Counted from the first letter of the stretch, positions 7,186 through 21,220 are shown. The stretch is DNA of 22,067 bases from Nitrospinota bacterium (GCA_003489165.1 DNJG01000041.1:1-22067), one strand, 5' to 3'. Made by a program: numbers and translations. The notes: generated from the sequence alone by a model not told the origin.

Positions 7186-8141
7186 CTCTTTAGTTTCTCC
7201 ATATCTGCCTCTACCATCATCTCTGTTAATTCCTGAAATGATATCTGAGGCTCCCAGCCCAATTCCTTCTTTGCCTTTGAATAATCTCCGACAAGATGGT
7301 CTACCTCTGCCGGCCGCAGGAATGCGGAGTCTATCACAACATAATCTTTCCATTTGAGTCCAAGGCGGCCAAATGCAATCTCTACTAGTTCCTGAACCGA
7401 ATGCTCTTTTCCTGTAGCGATGACATAATCTGACGGCTCCTTCTGCTGAAGCATAAGCCACATTGCCCTTACATAATCCTTTGCATATCCCCAGTCCCTT
7501 TTTGCATCAAGATTACCGAGCCTGAGTTCCTTTGCCAATCCAAGTTTTATCTTTACCGCACCTTCTGTTATCTTTCTTGTGACAAACTCCCTCCCTCTTC
7601 GCGGAGATTCATGATTGAAAAGTATGCCTGAACAGGCAAATATATTGTAGCTCTCCCGATAGTTCACAGTTATCCAGTGTCCATAGACCTTTGCAACGCC
7701 GTATGGACTTCGGGGATAAAAGGGTGTCTTTTCAGTCTGAGGTACCTGCTGAACTTTTCCAAACATCTCACTGCTGCTCGCCTGATAAAATTTTATTCTT
7801 TTATTTATATGTCTTATTGCTTCCAGCATACGCGTTACTCCCAGGGCAGTAAATTCTCCGGTGAGTATTGGCTGACTCCATGAAGTAGGTACAAAAGACT
7901 GCGCAGCAAGATTATATATCTCATCTGGCTCAACTTCCTCTATTGCATCAATTATAGATGACTGGTCAAGGAGGTCAGCCTGCTTTAATTCAATTTTATT
8001 TTTTATATGGTCTATCCTCTCAAAACTCTCGGTTGAAGCCCTTCTTACCATGCCGGCAACCTTGTAGCCTTTATCCAGTAAGAATTCTGCCAGATAAGAA
8101 CCATCCTGTCCTGTGATACCTGTAATGAGTGCCTTTTTCAT
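7170..8141 (-). CDS. gmd: GDP-mannose 4,6-dehydratase
   Basis: Gmd converts GDP-D-mannose to GDP-4-keto-6-deoxy-D-mannose, the branch point to GDP-rhamnose, GDP-fucose and GDP-perosamine. The NADP motif GITGQDG is at 8-14. The Gmd-specific segments [28 protein letters not shown] and [19 protein letters not shown] are all present. The catalytic Tyr147-x3-Lys151 is in [13 protein letters not shown]. The 323 residues are slightly shorter than E. coli Gmd. The ATG has a good Shine-Dalgarno (GGGAGGA, complement of 8145-8151). The C-terminal RNSKS and stop are encoded by a dispersed repeat, so the original end may have differed. Confidence 0.95.
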   Translation of the reverse strand: MKKALITGITGQDGSYLAEFLLDKGYKVAGMVRRASTESFERIDHIKNKIELKQADLLDQSSIIDAIEEVEPDEIYNLAAQSFVPTSWSQPILTGEFTALGVTRMLEAIRHINKRIKFYQASSSEMFGKVQQVPQTEKTPFYPRSPYGVAKVYGHWITVNYRESYNIFACSGILFNHESPRRGREFVTRKITEGAVKIKLGLAKELRLGNLDAKRDWGYAKDYVRAMWLMLQQKEPSDYVIATGKEHSVQELVEIAFGRLGLKWKDYVVIDSAFLRPAEVDHLVGDYSKAKKELGWEPQISFQELTEMMVEADMEKLKRNSKS

Positions 8142-8223
8142 GTATCCTCCCTTATTTTAAAGCCTTGACTTTAAGTGATTCATTGTATTAGATTATCCAT
8201 ACAAAGACAAGTTAAAATGATTT
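8142..8223. promoter_or_regulatory. Divergent promoter region between gmd and the NfeD-type gene
   Basis: Both flanking genes read outward from this 82-bp AT-rich gap, so it must hold both promoters. On the plus strand TTGACT (8165-8170) is a fair -35, with TAGATT (8189-8194) 18 bp further as a weak -10. On the minus strand I see AT-rich boxes but no clear pair. Confidence 0.35.
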
Positions 8224-9507
8224 ATGAAGAAAAAAATAATCTATTATCTCATACTCCTATCACTATTTTTCCTCCAGATACAATCTTTTAGTGAAGACAG
8301 ACATGCTGTAGTTTTAAAAGTTGACGGTGTAATAAATCCTGTTTCTGCCGAATATATTATCGGTGGTATAAAAGAGGCATCATTCAGCAAGGCAGAGCTA
8401 TTAATTATACAGCTTGATACACCGGGGGGTCTTGATACATCAATGAGAATGATAATAAAAGAGATGATGGCATCAAGTGTTCCTATTGTTGTCTATGTAT
8501 CCCCAAGCGGATCAAGGGCAGCATCTGCAGGTGCATTCATAACAATTGCAGCCCATATAGCCGCTATGTCACCAGGGACAAACATTGGTGCAGCACATCC
8601 TGTGAATATGGGTGGAAATATGGATAGTGAGATGTCAAAGAAAATTGAGAATGATGCCTCTGCATATATTATCTCCCTTGCAAAAAAAAGGGGGAGGAAT
8701 GAGGTTTGGGCTGAAAAGGCAGTAAGGAAGAGTGTATCCATATCAGAGGATGAGGCAAAGAAGGAGAATATAGTTGATATTATAACAGAAAATTTAGATA
8801 CACTTTTAAAGGATATAAATGGCAGAAAGATAGAGGTTGAAGGAGGGGTAAAGATAATAAACACAGAGGGGGTTAAATTAAAACATATTGAGATGAGTTT
8901 AAGGCAGAAGATCCTTGATACACTCTCAAACCCGAATATCGCATATATGCTCATGCTACTTGGGTTTTATGGATTATTCTTTGAGCTCTCAAACCCCGGA
9001 GCTATATTGCCGGGGATAGTGGGGGCAATATCGCTTATACTGGCATTTTATTCTTTCCAGACACTCCCTGTAAATTATGCAGGATTGCTGCTTATACTAC
9101 TTGGTATTATCCTATTTATTCTTGAGATAAAGGTGGTTAGTTATGGTGCCCTTTCTCTTGGTGGAATTATATCGTTGGTTCTCGGCTCAATGATGCTGAT
9201 TGAATCTCCTGCACCATATATGAAAATCTCCCTGTATCTTATTCTGCCTGCCGCAGCCGGGACTGCAGCCTTCTTCCTGTTTTTAGTAGGTGCAGGTATA
9301 AAGGCTCAGAGGAAAAAGCCGACAACCGGAAAGGAGGGATTGGTAGGAGAGGCAGGTGTTGCACAATCGGATATTAAAGTAGAAGGGAAGGTATTTATCC
9401 ATGGGGAGTTATGGGATGCCTACAGCAGCGAGGAGATAAAGAAGGGGAGTGAAATTGTAGTAACAGGGGTTGAAGGATTGAAGTTAATAGTAAAGTTAAG
9501 AAGTTAA
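8224..9507 (+). CDS. NfeD-type membrane-bound serine protease (1510-N / STOPP family)
   Basis: This is a membrane protein with an N-terminal ClpP-class (SppA-like) protease domain facing outward, a multi-helix membrane part and a C-terminal OB-fold NfeD domain. A signal-like segment covers residues 1-22. The protease region has VVLKVDGVINPVSAEYI and LDTPGGLDTSM. The likely Ser/Lys dyad is S101 (SRAASAGAF) and K140 (MSKKIENDASAYI), by analogy with archaeal 1510-N. Helices run from about 238 to 355, followed by the GLVGEAGVA...VFIHGELWDAYS OB-fold. Known relatives cleave the C-terminus of stomatin/slipin, and a slipin gene is directly downstream. The C-terminal codons fall in an octamer repeat. 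No clear Shine-Dalgarno precedes the ATG. Confidence 0.9.
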   Translation: MKKKIIYYLILLSLFFLQIQSFSEDRHAVVLKVDGVINPVSAEYIIGGIKEASFSKAELLIIQLDTPGGLDTSMRMIIKEMMASSVPIVVYVSPSGSRAASAGAFITIAAHIAAMSPGTNIGAAHPVNMGGNMDSEMSKKIENDASAYIISLAKKRGRNEVWAEKAVRKSVSISEDEAKKENIVDIITENLDTLLKDINGRKIEVEGGVKIINTEGVKLKHIEMSLRQKILDTLSNPNIAYMLMLLGFYGLFFELSNPGAILPGIVGAISLILAFYSFQTLPVNYAGLLLILLGIILFILEIKVVSYGALSLGGIISLVLGSMMLIESPAPYMKISLYLILPAAAGTAAFFLFLVGAGIKAQRKKPTTGKEGLVGEAGVAQSDIKVEGKVFIHGELWDAYSSEEIKKGSEIVVTGVEGLKLIVKLRS

Positions 9508-9592
9508 GGAGTTATGGAGTTAAGGAGTAAATAATAATTTTAAATTCTATAACTCCTGAACTCTTTAACTCTACAACTCCATAACTCTTTTT
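9494..9592 (+). repeat. Octamer arrays in opposed orientation forming a long stem, then a T-run
   Basis: Units AGTTAAGA, AGTTAAGG, AGTTATGG, AGTTAAGG run from 9494. Units AACTCCTG, AACTCTTT, AACTCTAC, AACTCCAT, AACTCTTT run from 9551 to 9590. The two blocks are inverted copies: 9510-9521 and 9575-9586 are perfectly complementary over 12 bp and can extend to about 16 bp with one G-T pair. TTTTT follows at 9588-9592, just before the slipin ribosome binding site. The stem could attenuate or process the nfeD-slipin mRNA, or be only a mobile repeat. Confidence 0.6.
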
Positions 9593-9604
9593 GGGGAGGT
9601 TAAT

Positions 9605-10356
9605 ATGGGTGCATTTCCGATATTTCTAATAGTCATAGCCTTTTTGATACTGTCATCCATAAAGGTCTTAAAGGAATATGAAAGGGGTGTAATTTTTAGG
9701 CTCGGTAGATTTTTAAGTACAAAGGGACCTGGATTGATTATTGTCCTGCCGGGAATTGATAAAATGGTAAAGGTGAGTTTAAGGTTAATTGCATTAGATG
9801 TCCCACCACAAGATATAATAACAAAGGATAATGTCTCGGTAAAAGTAAATGCAGTTGTATATTTCAGGGTCATCAATCCAGATAAGGCTGTAATTGAGGT
9901 TGAAGACTACCTTTACGCAACATCCCAGCTATCACAGACAACATTAAGGAGCATCCTTGGTGCCGCTGATATGGATGAGCTACTCTCTGCGAGAGATAAG
10001 ATAAATGCAAATCTTCAGGCAATACTTGACAAACGTACTGACCCGTGGGGTATCAAGGTGACAAATGTTGAGGTAAAGCATGTGGATTTGCCTCAAGAGA
10101 TGCAGAGGGCGATGGCTAAACAGGCAGAGGCGGAGAGGGAGAGAAGGGCAAAGGTGATAAATGCAGAGGGTGAATATCAGGCAGCCCAAAAACTTACAGA
10201 CGCTGCAGAGATAATCGCTAAACAACCTTCGGCATTACAGCTAAGATACCTCCAGACACTCAGGGAGATAGCATCAGAAAATGCCACAACAACCATATTC
10301 CCGATACCAATTGATTTGTTTGAGCCGTTTTTGAGGATGAGGGAGAAAAAGGCGGA

Positions 10357-10360
<4 letters not shown>
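9605..10360 (+). CDS. Slipin (stomatin/SPFH-family membrane protein)
   Basis: One N-terminal membrane segment (about residues 4-19) is followed by an SPFH/band-7 domain. The domain begins [16 protein letters not shown] and includes [45 protein letters not shown] and [23 protein letters not shown] charged coiled-coil region ([26 protein letters not shown]) follows. These are classic bacterial slipin features, and the 251-residue length is typical. Slipins form membrane oligomers and are cleaved by the NfeD-type protease encoded upstream; the pair is conserved in many bacteria and archaea. GGAGGT at 9595-9600 is a strong ribosome binding site. The TAG stop overlaps the convergent kdsA stop within the string TTAG. 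Confidence 0.94.
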
Positions 10361-12888
<2,528 letters not shown>

Positions 12889-13245
12889 ATAATTTTTCTT
12901 ACTTTTTCTATATCCTCTGGTGCATCAACACCAATTGAGTTATATTTTGTCTTTATGACTTTTATTTTATACCCATGCTCTAATGCCCTGAGTTGTTCTA
13001 ATTTTTCTATTTTTTCAAGAGGGGTTGAAGGGAGTTGAGAAAATTTAATAAGAAAATCCTTTCTATAGACATAGAGTCCGATGTGCTTATAATATGAAGT
13101 TCTTGAATCATTATCCCTGTTATATGGTATAGTGGAACGGGAGAAATATAGGGCAAATCCATCATAATCAGTCACTACCTTTACAATATTTGGATTGTTA
13201 AGCTCATCCTTGTTTTTTATCTCTGCGCAGATTGTCCCCATCTGT

Positions 13246-13273
13246 AGTTTGGACGATCCAAACTCCGTTTGGG
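13246..13273 (-). repeat. Palindromic element in frame inside kdsB
   Basis: AGTTTGGA (13246-13253), CGA, then TCCAAACT (13257-13264) is a perfect 8-bp inverted repeat. It is followed by a third arm GTTTGG (13267-13272) that can pair alternatively with CCAAAC at 13258-13263. The string is read on the minus strand as residues 121-130 (TQTEFGSSKL). From memory, E. coli KdsB is about 7 residues shorter here. Confidence 0.6.
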
Positions 13274-13623
13274 TGCCCCGAAATGGTTCAACTGCCATAT
13301 CAATTACCTTTGGTTCTATCAATGGTTCATCCCCCTGTACATTTACTATTATATCCGCCTCAATATTTTTTGCAACCTCTGAAATTCTATCTGTCCCTGT
13401 AGCATGATTTGACGAGGTCATCCATCCCTCTCCGCCAAATTCTCTAACAGCCTTGAATATTCTCTCATCGTCAGTTGCAACAATAATCCTCTTGAGGGAT
13501 TTTGACATGGATACCCTTTCCCAAACATGCTGTATCAAGGGTTTTCCGTTTATTGAAGCGAGAGGTTTACCGGGAAATCGGGTTGATGCATATCGGGCAG
13601 GAATAACTGCAATTGCATTTAGT

Positions 13624-15024
13624 TCAATAGGCATTTTTAAACCCCTTCCACATAGTCATCAGGATAATTTTAATATCAAACATCAATGACCAGTTTTCAA
13701 TATAGTATAAATCATATTCAATCCTCTTTTCTATTGATGTATTCCCTCTCCAGCCGTTTACCTGAGCCCAGCCTGTTATGCCTGCCTTCATCTTATGCCT
13801 CAGCATGTATTGAGGTATAGATTTTCTAAACTGTTCAACAAATACTGGTCTTTCAGGCCTTGGTCCTACAATACTCATATTCCCTTTTAGGACATTAAAA
13901 AGCTGCGGCAACTCGTCAAGATTTGTTCTTCTTAAGAAGGCACCAACATCAGTCCTTCTCACATCCCCCTCTTTTGCCCATACAGGACCTGTCCTTTCTT
14001 CAGCATTTGCTATCATAGTACGGAATTTATATACAAAAAATTTTGTTCCATCCATTCCCATTCTTTCCTGCTTGTAAAATATAGATCCAGCAGATGTAAT
14101 TTTAATCAATAGTGCTGTTAAAATCATCAAAGGAGATGAAGCAATCAATATTGCAATTGAAAATAGTATGTCTGCTCCCCTCTTTATAACAATATTCCAG
14201 CCGTATAACGGAGTATCCTGAAGGCTGATGATTGGAAGGCCATCCAGTTCATCAATTCCTCCTCTTAAGGTTATAAACTCACATATATCAGGAACTACTT
14301 TTATATCAACCATCTCATTCCTAATCTCTTTTAATAATTCTACTGTGAGGGCATGCTGCTCCACAGGCAGGGCTATGATAACCTGGTCAATATCTTTTTC
14401 CGATACTATTTTTTGTATATCCCTGTAAGCTCCAATAACAGGGACACCATGAACTTCGGAATTTGTGGTTTGGGATTCGGGGTTAGATAAAAAACCTGCA
14501 ACTTTAAGTCCAAGCTCAGGGTGCAGTTCAATTCTTTTTAAGACATCTTTTGCTAACTCCCCTGTCCCTGCTATAAGGGCATACCTGAGATTATAGCCTT
14601 TCCTCCTTAAGTATCTTAAGGTTTCCCTAAATGCAACCCTCTCTATTGCAAGGGCAGAAACTGTCATTAAGAAAAAGATTAAAAATAAAAGACGGGAATA
14701 TTCATATTGCCTGAAGAAAAAGGTAATGGAAATCAAGACAAGAACTGAAAAAGAGCATGCTTTAACAATATCAAAAAGTTCGCTTATGTAAGATGATATC
14801 CTTTTGGGACGATAAAGGCCAAATGATTTAAAGACAAAGCTCCAGATAAATAGGATTGGAATAATGAGATAAAGATAGATGATGAATGGCGGAATTCCTT
14901 TTTCTATAGGTAGTAGCCCACTATAGAAGCGTATATAATAGGAAATGAACCATGAAAACCCTATCACAAAAAGATCGGCGAAGAAAAGGATATTTTCAAA
15001 AAACTGGGCATGTTTTTTTAGCAT
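13624..15024 (-). CDS. Polyprenyl-phosphate hexose-1-phosphate transferase (WcaJ-type initiating glycosyltransferase)
   Basis: This membrane enzyme starts polysaccharide repeat assembly by moving a sugar-1-phosphate from a nucleotide sugar to undecaprenyl phosphate. Four or five N-terminal helices (about residues 10-125) precede a Rossmann-like CoA-binding-type domain (ALIAGTGELAKDVLKRI). A further hydrophobic segment near 290-310 leads into the bacterial sugar-transferase domain. Its motifs are FYKQERMGMDG, FFVYKFRTM, DELPQLFNVLKGNMSIVGPRPERP and AGITGWAQVNGWRG. The length of 466 is typical of WcaJ/WbaP-like enzymes. Glucose-1-P or galactose-1-P cannot be distinguished. Residues 181-190 (NPESQTTNSE) are encoded by a heptamer array in the Rossmann domain loop. 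Confidence 0.92.
   Translation of the reverse strand: MLKKHAQFFENILFFADLFVIGFSWFISYYIRFYSGLLPIEKGIPPFIIYLYLIIPILFIWSFVFKSFGLYRPKRISSYISELFDIVKACSFSVLVLISITFFFRQYEYSRLLFLIFFLMTVSALAIERVAFRETLRYLRRKGYNLRYALIAGTGELAKDVLKRIELHPELGLKVAGFLSNPESQTTNSEVHGVPVIGAYRDIQKIVSEKDIDQVIIALPVEQHALTVELLKEIRNEMVDIKVVPDICEFITLRGGIDELDGLPIISLQDTPLYGWNIVIKRGADILFSIAILIASSPLMILTALLIKITSAGSIFYKQERMGMDGTKFFVYKFRTMIANAEERTGPVWAKEGDVRRTDVGAFLRRTNLDELPQLFNVLKGNMSIVGPRPERPVFVEQFRKSIPQYMLRHKMKAGITGWAQVNGWRGNTSIEKRIEYDLYYIENWSLMFDIKIILMTMWKGFKNAY
14457..14484 (-). repeat. Heptamer array in frame inside the sugar-transferase gene
   Basis: Four degenerate 7-mers CGGAATT, TGTGGTT, TGGGATT, CGGGGTT share a final TT and the heptad phase of the intergenic arrays. 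They encode residues 181-190, in the variable loop after KVAGFLS and before VPVIG. Confidence 0.55.
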
Positions 15025-15043
15025 CTTAAATTATAAAAAATTT

Positions 15044-15107
15044 GCCACAGACTTACACAGACTTTTAAAATAATTTTATTCTTTTTTAGTCAGTGTGAAT
15101 CTATGGC
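15044..15107. repeat. Inverted pair of a 20-bp dispersed repeat; possible terminator stem
   Basis: GCCACAGACTTACACAGACT (15044-15063) and AGTCAGTGTGAATCTATGGC (15088-15107) are inverted copies with 4 mismatches in 20. A third copy lies at 21201-21220. The right arm forms the last codons and stop of the family 4 glycosyltransferase gene. Read on the minus strand, the pair makes a stem followed by a run of six T, so it could weaken read-through into the sugar-transferase gene. Confidence 0.65.
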
Positions 15108-16256
15108 TAAGTCAGGTCTTTGTTTTTTTAAGCTTCTCTGATAATCTTCATATTTCTCAATTATATAATTTCTGATTTTTTCTTTAAAAATTTTTCTATC
15201 AAATCGCATAGCATGATTTCTGACAACATTCTTATCAAATTTTTCTTGATTTTTTTCAAAATATTTAACCGCCCCTATTAATGCCTCCGGTGTTTGCTCA
15301 TAAAAAAATATACCAGTAGGTTTTTCTTCTGACTTATGATTAAGTGGAATCACTGTTTCAAGGGCACCCCCCTTGCCATAGGCGATAACTGGTCTTCCGG
15401 ATGCCATTGCCTCAACAGGGACAATTCCAAAGTCCTCCTCTCCGGGAAAAATAAGTGCCTTACATTTGGAATAATACTCCTTTAAGGTATTATCATCCTG
15501 CCATCCCAGAAATTCTATATTTTGCCTTGCAATTCTCCTTAATCTCTTCTCATCCTGCCCATCTCCTATTATTTTAAGTTTTAGACCCATCTTGTTAAAT
15601 GCTTCTATGGCGATATCAAGCCTTTTATAAGGGGCAAATGCAGAAACGATTAAATAAAAATCTTCTACCCTTTCAGATATAGCAAATTTGTTGCAATCAA
15701 CCGGGGGATAAATCACATCAGCCTTTCGCCTGTAGTATTTTTCTACCCTCTTTGCAATATGTCGGGAAATGGCGGTAAAATAATCCACTCTGTTACTGGA
15801 TGCAGCATCCCACATCCTTAAATAATGGGCAAAGATACTTATAATCTTTTCAGAAAACCAATTAACACGATTATTGCCAAAATAATCATGATATAAATCC
15901 CAGACATATCTCATAGGTGTATAAACATAAGAGATGTGAATGGCATTGGGAGGAGGGATTATGCCCTTTGCTACACAGTGACTGCTGGAGAGGATGAGGT
16001 CATACTCTATTAAGTTAAAGGATTCTATTGCTAAAGGGAAAAAAGGAAGGAAGAAACGGTAATATTTTTCAATACCAGGTATTTTTTGAATAAATGATGT
16101 CTTTATATTTCTGTCCTCTATTATTTTTGTGACAGAACCATTTGTATGTATCAGTGTGTAAAGGTCAGCATCTGGAAAGAGTTCGCAGAATACCTCAAGG
16201 CATTTTTCTCCTCCCCTCATTCCTGTAAGCCAGTCATGAACTATTGCTACCCTCAT
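15090..16256 (-). CDS. Glycosyltransferase family 4, WbaZ-like mannosyltransferase
   Basis: This is a GT-B fold transferase for an O-antigen or capsule-like glycan. The N-terminal signature is MRVAIVHDWLTGMRGGEKCLEVFCELFPDADLY (residues 1-33). Further motifs are SHCVAKGI, HISYVYTPMRYVWDLYHDYF, FYLIVSAFAPYKRLDIAIEAF and the C-terminal nucleotide-sugar motif EEDFGIVPVEAMASGRPVIAYGKGGALETV. The frame is open back to GTG 16361, but homologues begin at MRVAIVHDW, so ATG 16254-16256 is chosen (388 residues), with AAGGA just upstream. The extra 35 residues match nothing I know. The C-terminal LAIDSH and stop are encoded by a dispersed repeat. It is the first gene of the envelope operon. Mannose specificity is a family guess. 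Confidence 0.88.
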   Translation of the reverse strand: MRVAIVHDWLTGMRGGEKCLEVFCELFPDADLYTLIHTNGSVTKIIEDRNIKTSFIQKIPGIEKYYRFFLPFFPLAIESFNLIEYDLILSSSHCVAKGIIPPPNAIHISYVYTPMRYVWDLYHDYFGNNRVNWFSEKIISIFAHYLRMWDAASSNRVDYFTAISRHIAKRVEKYYRRKADVIYPPVDCNKFAISERVEDFYLIVSAFAPYKRLDIAIEAFNKMGLKLKIIGDGQDEKRLRRIARQNIEFLGWQDDNTLKEYYSKCKALIFPGEEDFGIVPVEAMASGRPVIAYGKGGALETVIPLNHKSEEKPTGIFFYEQTPEALIGAVKYFEKNQEKFDKNVVRNHAMRFDRKIFKEKIRNYIIEKYEDYQRSLKKQRPDLAIDSH

Positions 16257-16548
16257 ATATCCTTTTGGATAACTCTCATTTTCCGACAAGAACGTATTTG
16301 CAAGTTCTAATATATCCTTTTCCACTCCCAATTTAGAGGCAGCCCAAAAAGAGAAATGCACTTATGGATAAATGGTTTCAGGTGATGTATAATGCAAAAA
16401 GTGAAACCAGAATATCCAGGGTTTGCCCTGAACTTATTTCAGAGAGGATAAAGATATGATACAGTAAACTATATTTTCATTCAAGATAGAAATGGTGGAG
16501 AGTTTGAAAAAGAATATGCAAAACGATAATGTCTTATTAAGTTTTTAT

Positions 16549-16577
16549 TTGCAAATCAGGACATTTTCTGATAGATT
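16549..16577 (+). promoter_or_regulatory. Candidate promoter of the methyltransferase gene
   Basis: TTGCAA (16549-16554) and TAGATT (16572-16577) are 17 bp apart, and TG at 16569-16570 makes an extended -10. A start near 16584 would place the palindrome at about +6 to +28. The hexamers match only in part, so this is a suggestion. Confidence 0.35.
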
Positions 16578-16589
16578 CTACAGATAAAA

Positions 16590-16612
16590 TCTATTAAATT
16601 CAATTTAATAGA
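16590..16612. promoter_or_regulatory. 23-bp perfect palindrome, operator-like
   Basis: TCTATTAAATT and AATTTAATAGA are exact reverse complements flanking a single C. The site ends 24 bp before ATG 16637 and 11 bp before its ribosome binding site. Size, perfection and position suit a binding site for a dimeric regulator. The 1-nt centre makes an RNA hairpin less favourable, though a shorter stem is possible. Confidence 0.6.
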
Positions 16613-16636
16613 AGTTACCTGAAAGGAGGTTGTGCT

Positions 16637-17263
16637 ATGCTTCATGTGGAAAGCATTAAAAAAATCTACGCAGGTTACTCCAATATATATGATGTAATAT
16701 TTAAGCAATTTTTTTATCCAAGGCAGAGGCATGTAATAAACTCAATGGATATAACACCTGGTGATAAGGTGTTGGATGTTGGGGTGGGAACAGGTTTGTC
16801 CCTTCCATTATATCCGAATCATTGTGAAGTTACAGGGATAGACCTTTCAAGAGAGATGTTAAAGAAGGCACGAGAAAAGGTTAATAAACAGAACCTTACT
16901 CATGTTTCGCTCAAGGAAATGGATGCGTCAAATTTAGAATTTGACGACGATACATTTGACCATGTAATAGCGACTTTTGTAATAAGTGTTGTACCTGACC
17001 CTGTGAAGGTTATATCGGAGATGAAGAGGGTCTGTAAAAAAACAGGAAATATTGTAATCGTAAACCATTTTCAGAGTAACAATAAATTTATTGCAAAAAT
17101 TGAAGAATATATAAATCCAATCTGTTGTAAAATCGGATGGCGTTCTGACCTGTCATTGGATGACCTGATAGACAGCGCCGATCTTGAAGTAGACCAGAGA
17201 TACAAATTAAAAAAGTTTGACCTTTGGAATGTAGTATTTGCCAATAATAACAAGATTTGCTGA
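16637..17263 (+). CDS. Class I SAM methyltransferase, PmtA-like phosphatidylethanolamine N-methyltransferase
   Basis: This 208-residue methyltransferase has motif I VLDVGVGTGLSLPLYP (about residues 45-60), GIDLSREMLKKAREK (motif II), the acidic MDASNLEFDDDTFD and VIATFVISVVPDP. The N-terminal YDVIFKQFFYPRQRHVI and the GVGTGLSLPLYP string are close to Rhodobacter-type PmtA, which makes phosphatidylcholine or its mono- and dimethyl forms from phosphatidylethanolamine. The end DLWNVVFANNN also fits. A ubiquinone or other small-molecule methylase is an alternative. It is preceded by AAAGGAGGT (16622-16630), the strongest ribosome binding site seen here, and by a perfect palindrome, which suggests dedicated regulation. 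Confidence 0.8.
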   Translation: MLHVESIKKIYAGYSNIYDVIFKQFFYPRQRHVINSMDITPGDKVLDVGVGTGLSLPLYPNHCEVTGIDLSREMLKKAREKVNKQNLTHVSLKEMDASNLEFDDDTFDHVIATFVISVVPDPVKVISEMKRVCKKTGNIVIVNHFQSNNKFIAKIEEYINPICCKIGWRSDLSLDDLIDSADLEVDQRYKLKKFDLWNVVFANNNKIC

Positions 17264-17327
17264 GCATTACTGGTCCACATATTAATTATAGACCGATTCC
17301 CCCTTTACATTTCTCTATTTATATGAC

Positions 17328-18098
17328 ATGCCAAATCTCTTATTAATTACTGTATCTCTGTTCCTATTATTTTCTTCTCCCTCATTTTCATCTGCCTCAG
17401 ACAGCCGGCCATTTAATGAAGGAGAGGAGCTTATATATGATATAAGCTGGTTTGGAATCTCTGCCGGGACAGGCAAACTCCATGTCAAGGATAAAATAGT
17501 TAAGGATGGGAGAGAGATGTATCATATTGCCTACTATGCAAACTCTTCAGAGCTGTTTTCTAAATTTTACAAGGTAGATGATATGGCAGAGACCTTTATG
17601 GATACCAAGGGTTTTTTCCCATGGAGCTTCAGATTGAAGGTAAGAGAGGGCAGAAACAAAAGGGATGTTGAAACCATATTTGATCAGATAGGGCATACAG
17701 CTAAATTCACAAAAGACAAGGATGAACCTAAGATAGTCTCAGTTCCCTCTGCTGTTCAGGATGCTTTTTCATCTCTTTATTATTTAAGGACAAAAAATCT
17801 CAAGGTGGGCGAAAAGGTTGTCATTGATGTGTTTGAAGATAAAAAGAACTGGCAGGTGGAAGTGCATGTCATAAAGAAGGAGAGGCTCAAGATATACTCA
17901 GGGGAGATTGATACGGTACTTGTTAAACCACTGCTTAAATTTGAAGGGATATTTAAGAGGAAGGGGGATTTATATATCTGGCTTACAGATGATGAGAGGA
18001 AGATCCCTGTTCAGGTGAAGACAAAGATTATAATAGGTTCTGTATATGCGAGGATTACAGGCATGAATGGGGTTAAAATGATTACATCAGTCAGATGA
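17328..18098 (+). CDS. Exported DUF3108-domain protein
   Basis: A signal peptide covers about residues 1-24 (NLLLITVSLFLLFSSPSFSSASD), followed by FNEGEELIYDISWFGISAGTGKL, the characteristic opening of DUF3108. FYKVDDMAETFMDTKGFFPWSFRLKVREG, VQDAFSSLYYLRTKNLKVG and GDLYIWLTDDERKIPVQVKTKIIIGSVYARI continue the domain to the end. It should be a periplasmic or outer-membrane-facing beta-rich protein. The family has no settled function, although it is often near cell-envelope genes. It follows the methyltransferase after 64 bp on the same strand and is convergent with the biotin operon. Confidence 0.88.
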   Translation: MPNLLLITVSLFLLFSSPSFSSASDSRPFNEGEELIYDISWFGISAGTGKLHVKDKIVKDGREMYHIAYYANSSELFSKFYKVDDMAETFMDTKGFFPWSFRLKVREGRNKRDVETIFDQIGHTAKFTKDKDEPKIVSVPSAVQDAFSSLYYLRTKNLKVGEKVVIDVFEDKKNWQVEVHVIKKERLKIYSGEIDTVLVKPLLKFEGIFKRKGDLYIWLTDDERKIPVQVKTKIIIGSVYARITGMNGVKMITSVR

Positions 18099-18154
18099 AT
18101 GGAGGGTTTTAATTAATTTTTCAGGTATCCTTATAAATCGGACGGAGAATTAAT

Positions 18155-21173
<3,019 letters not shown>

Positions 21174-21175
21174 AT

Positions 21176-21220
21176 AAGTCTATAGTCTAATGTCTTACTT
21201 AGTCAGTGAAAGTCTGTGGC
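21176..21220. repeat. Heptamer units and third copy of the 20-bp repeat between bioC and the BioH-like gene
   Basis: AAGTCTA, TAGTCTA, ATGTCTT run from 21176 to 21196, then AGTCAGTGAAAGTCTGTGGC at 21201-21220 matches the pair at 15044-15107. The second element encodes the last residues (IATDFH) and stop of the BioH-like gene, in the same frame as at the end of the family 4 glycosyltransferase (LAIDSH). Confidence 0.7.

Larger units (their letters stand above)
16257..16636. other. 380-bp divergent intergenic region
   Basis: This gap separates the minus-strand envelope operon from the plus-strand methyltransferase. It contains a candidate promoter, a 23-bp palindrome and a perfect ribosome binding site for the methyltransferase, each listed. 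Part of it (16257-16361) is an open in-frame extension of the glycosyltransferase gene that I treat as untranslated. The rest, about 16362-16548, is AT-rich with no convincing gene. Confidence 0.5.

Noticed and set aside
7177..7461. 94-codon minus-strand open frame inside gmd
   Set aside because: It is an alternate-frame shadow of the strongly conserved gmd coding sequence.
16257..16361. In-frame 35-residue N-terminal extension of the family 4 glycosyltransferase from GTG 16361
   Set aside because: Family members start at the MRVAIVHDW strand, and a better ATG with AAGGA lies there; the extension has no recognised homology.
16364..16459. 31-codon open frame on the plus strand upstream of the methyltransferase
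   Set aside because: No ribosome binding site, no recognisable composition or motif, and it lies in a regulatory-looking gap; chance is sufficient.
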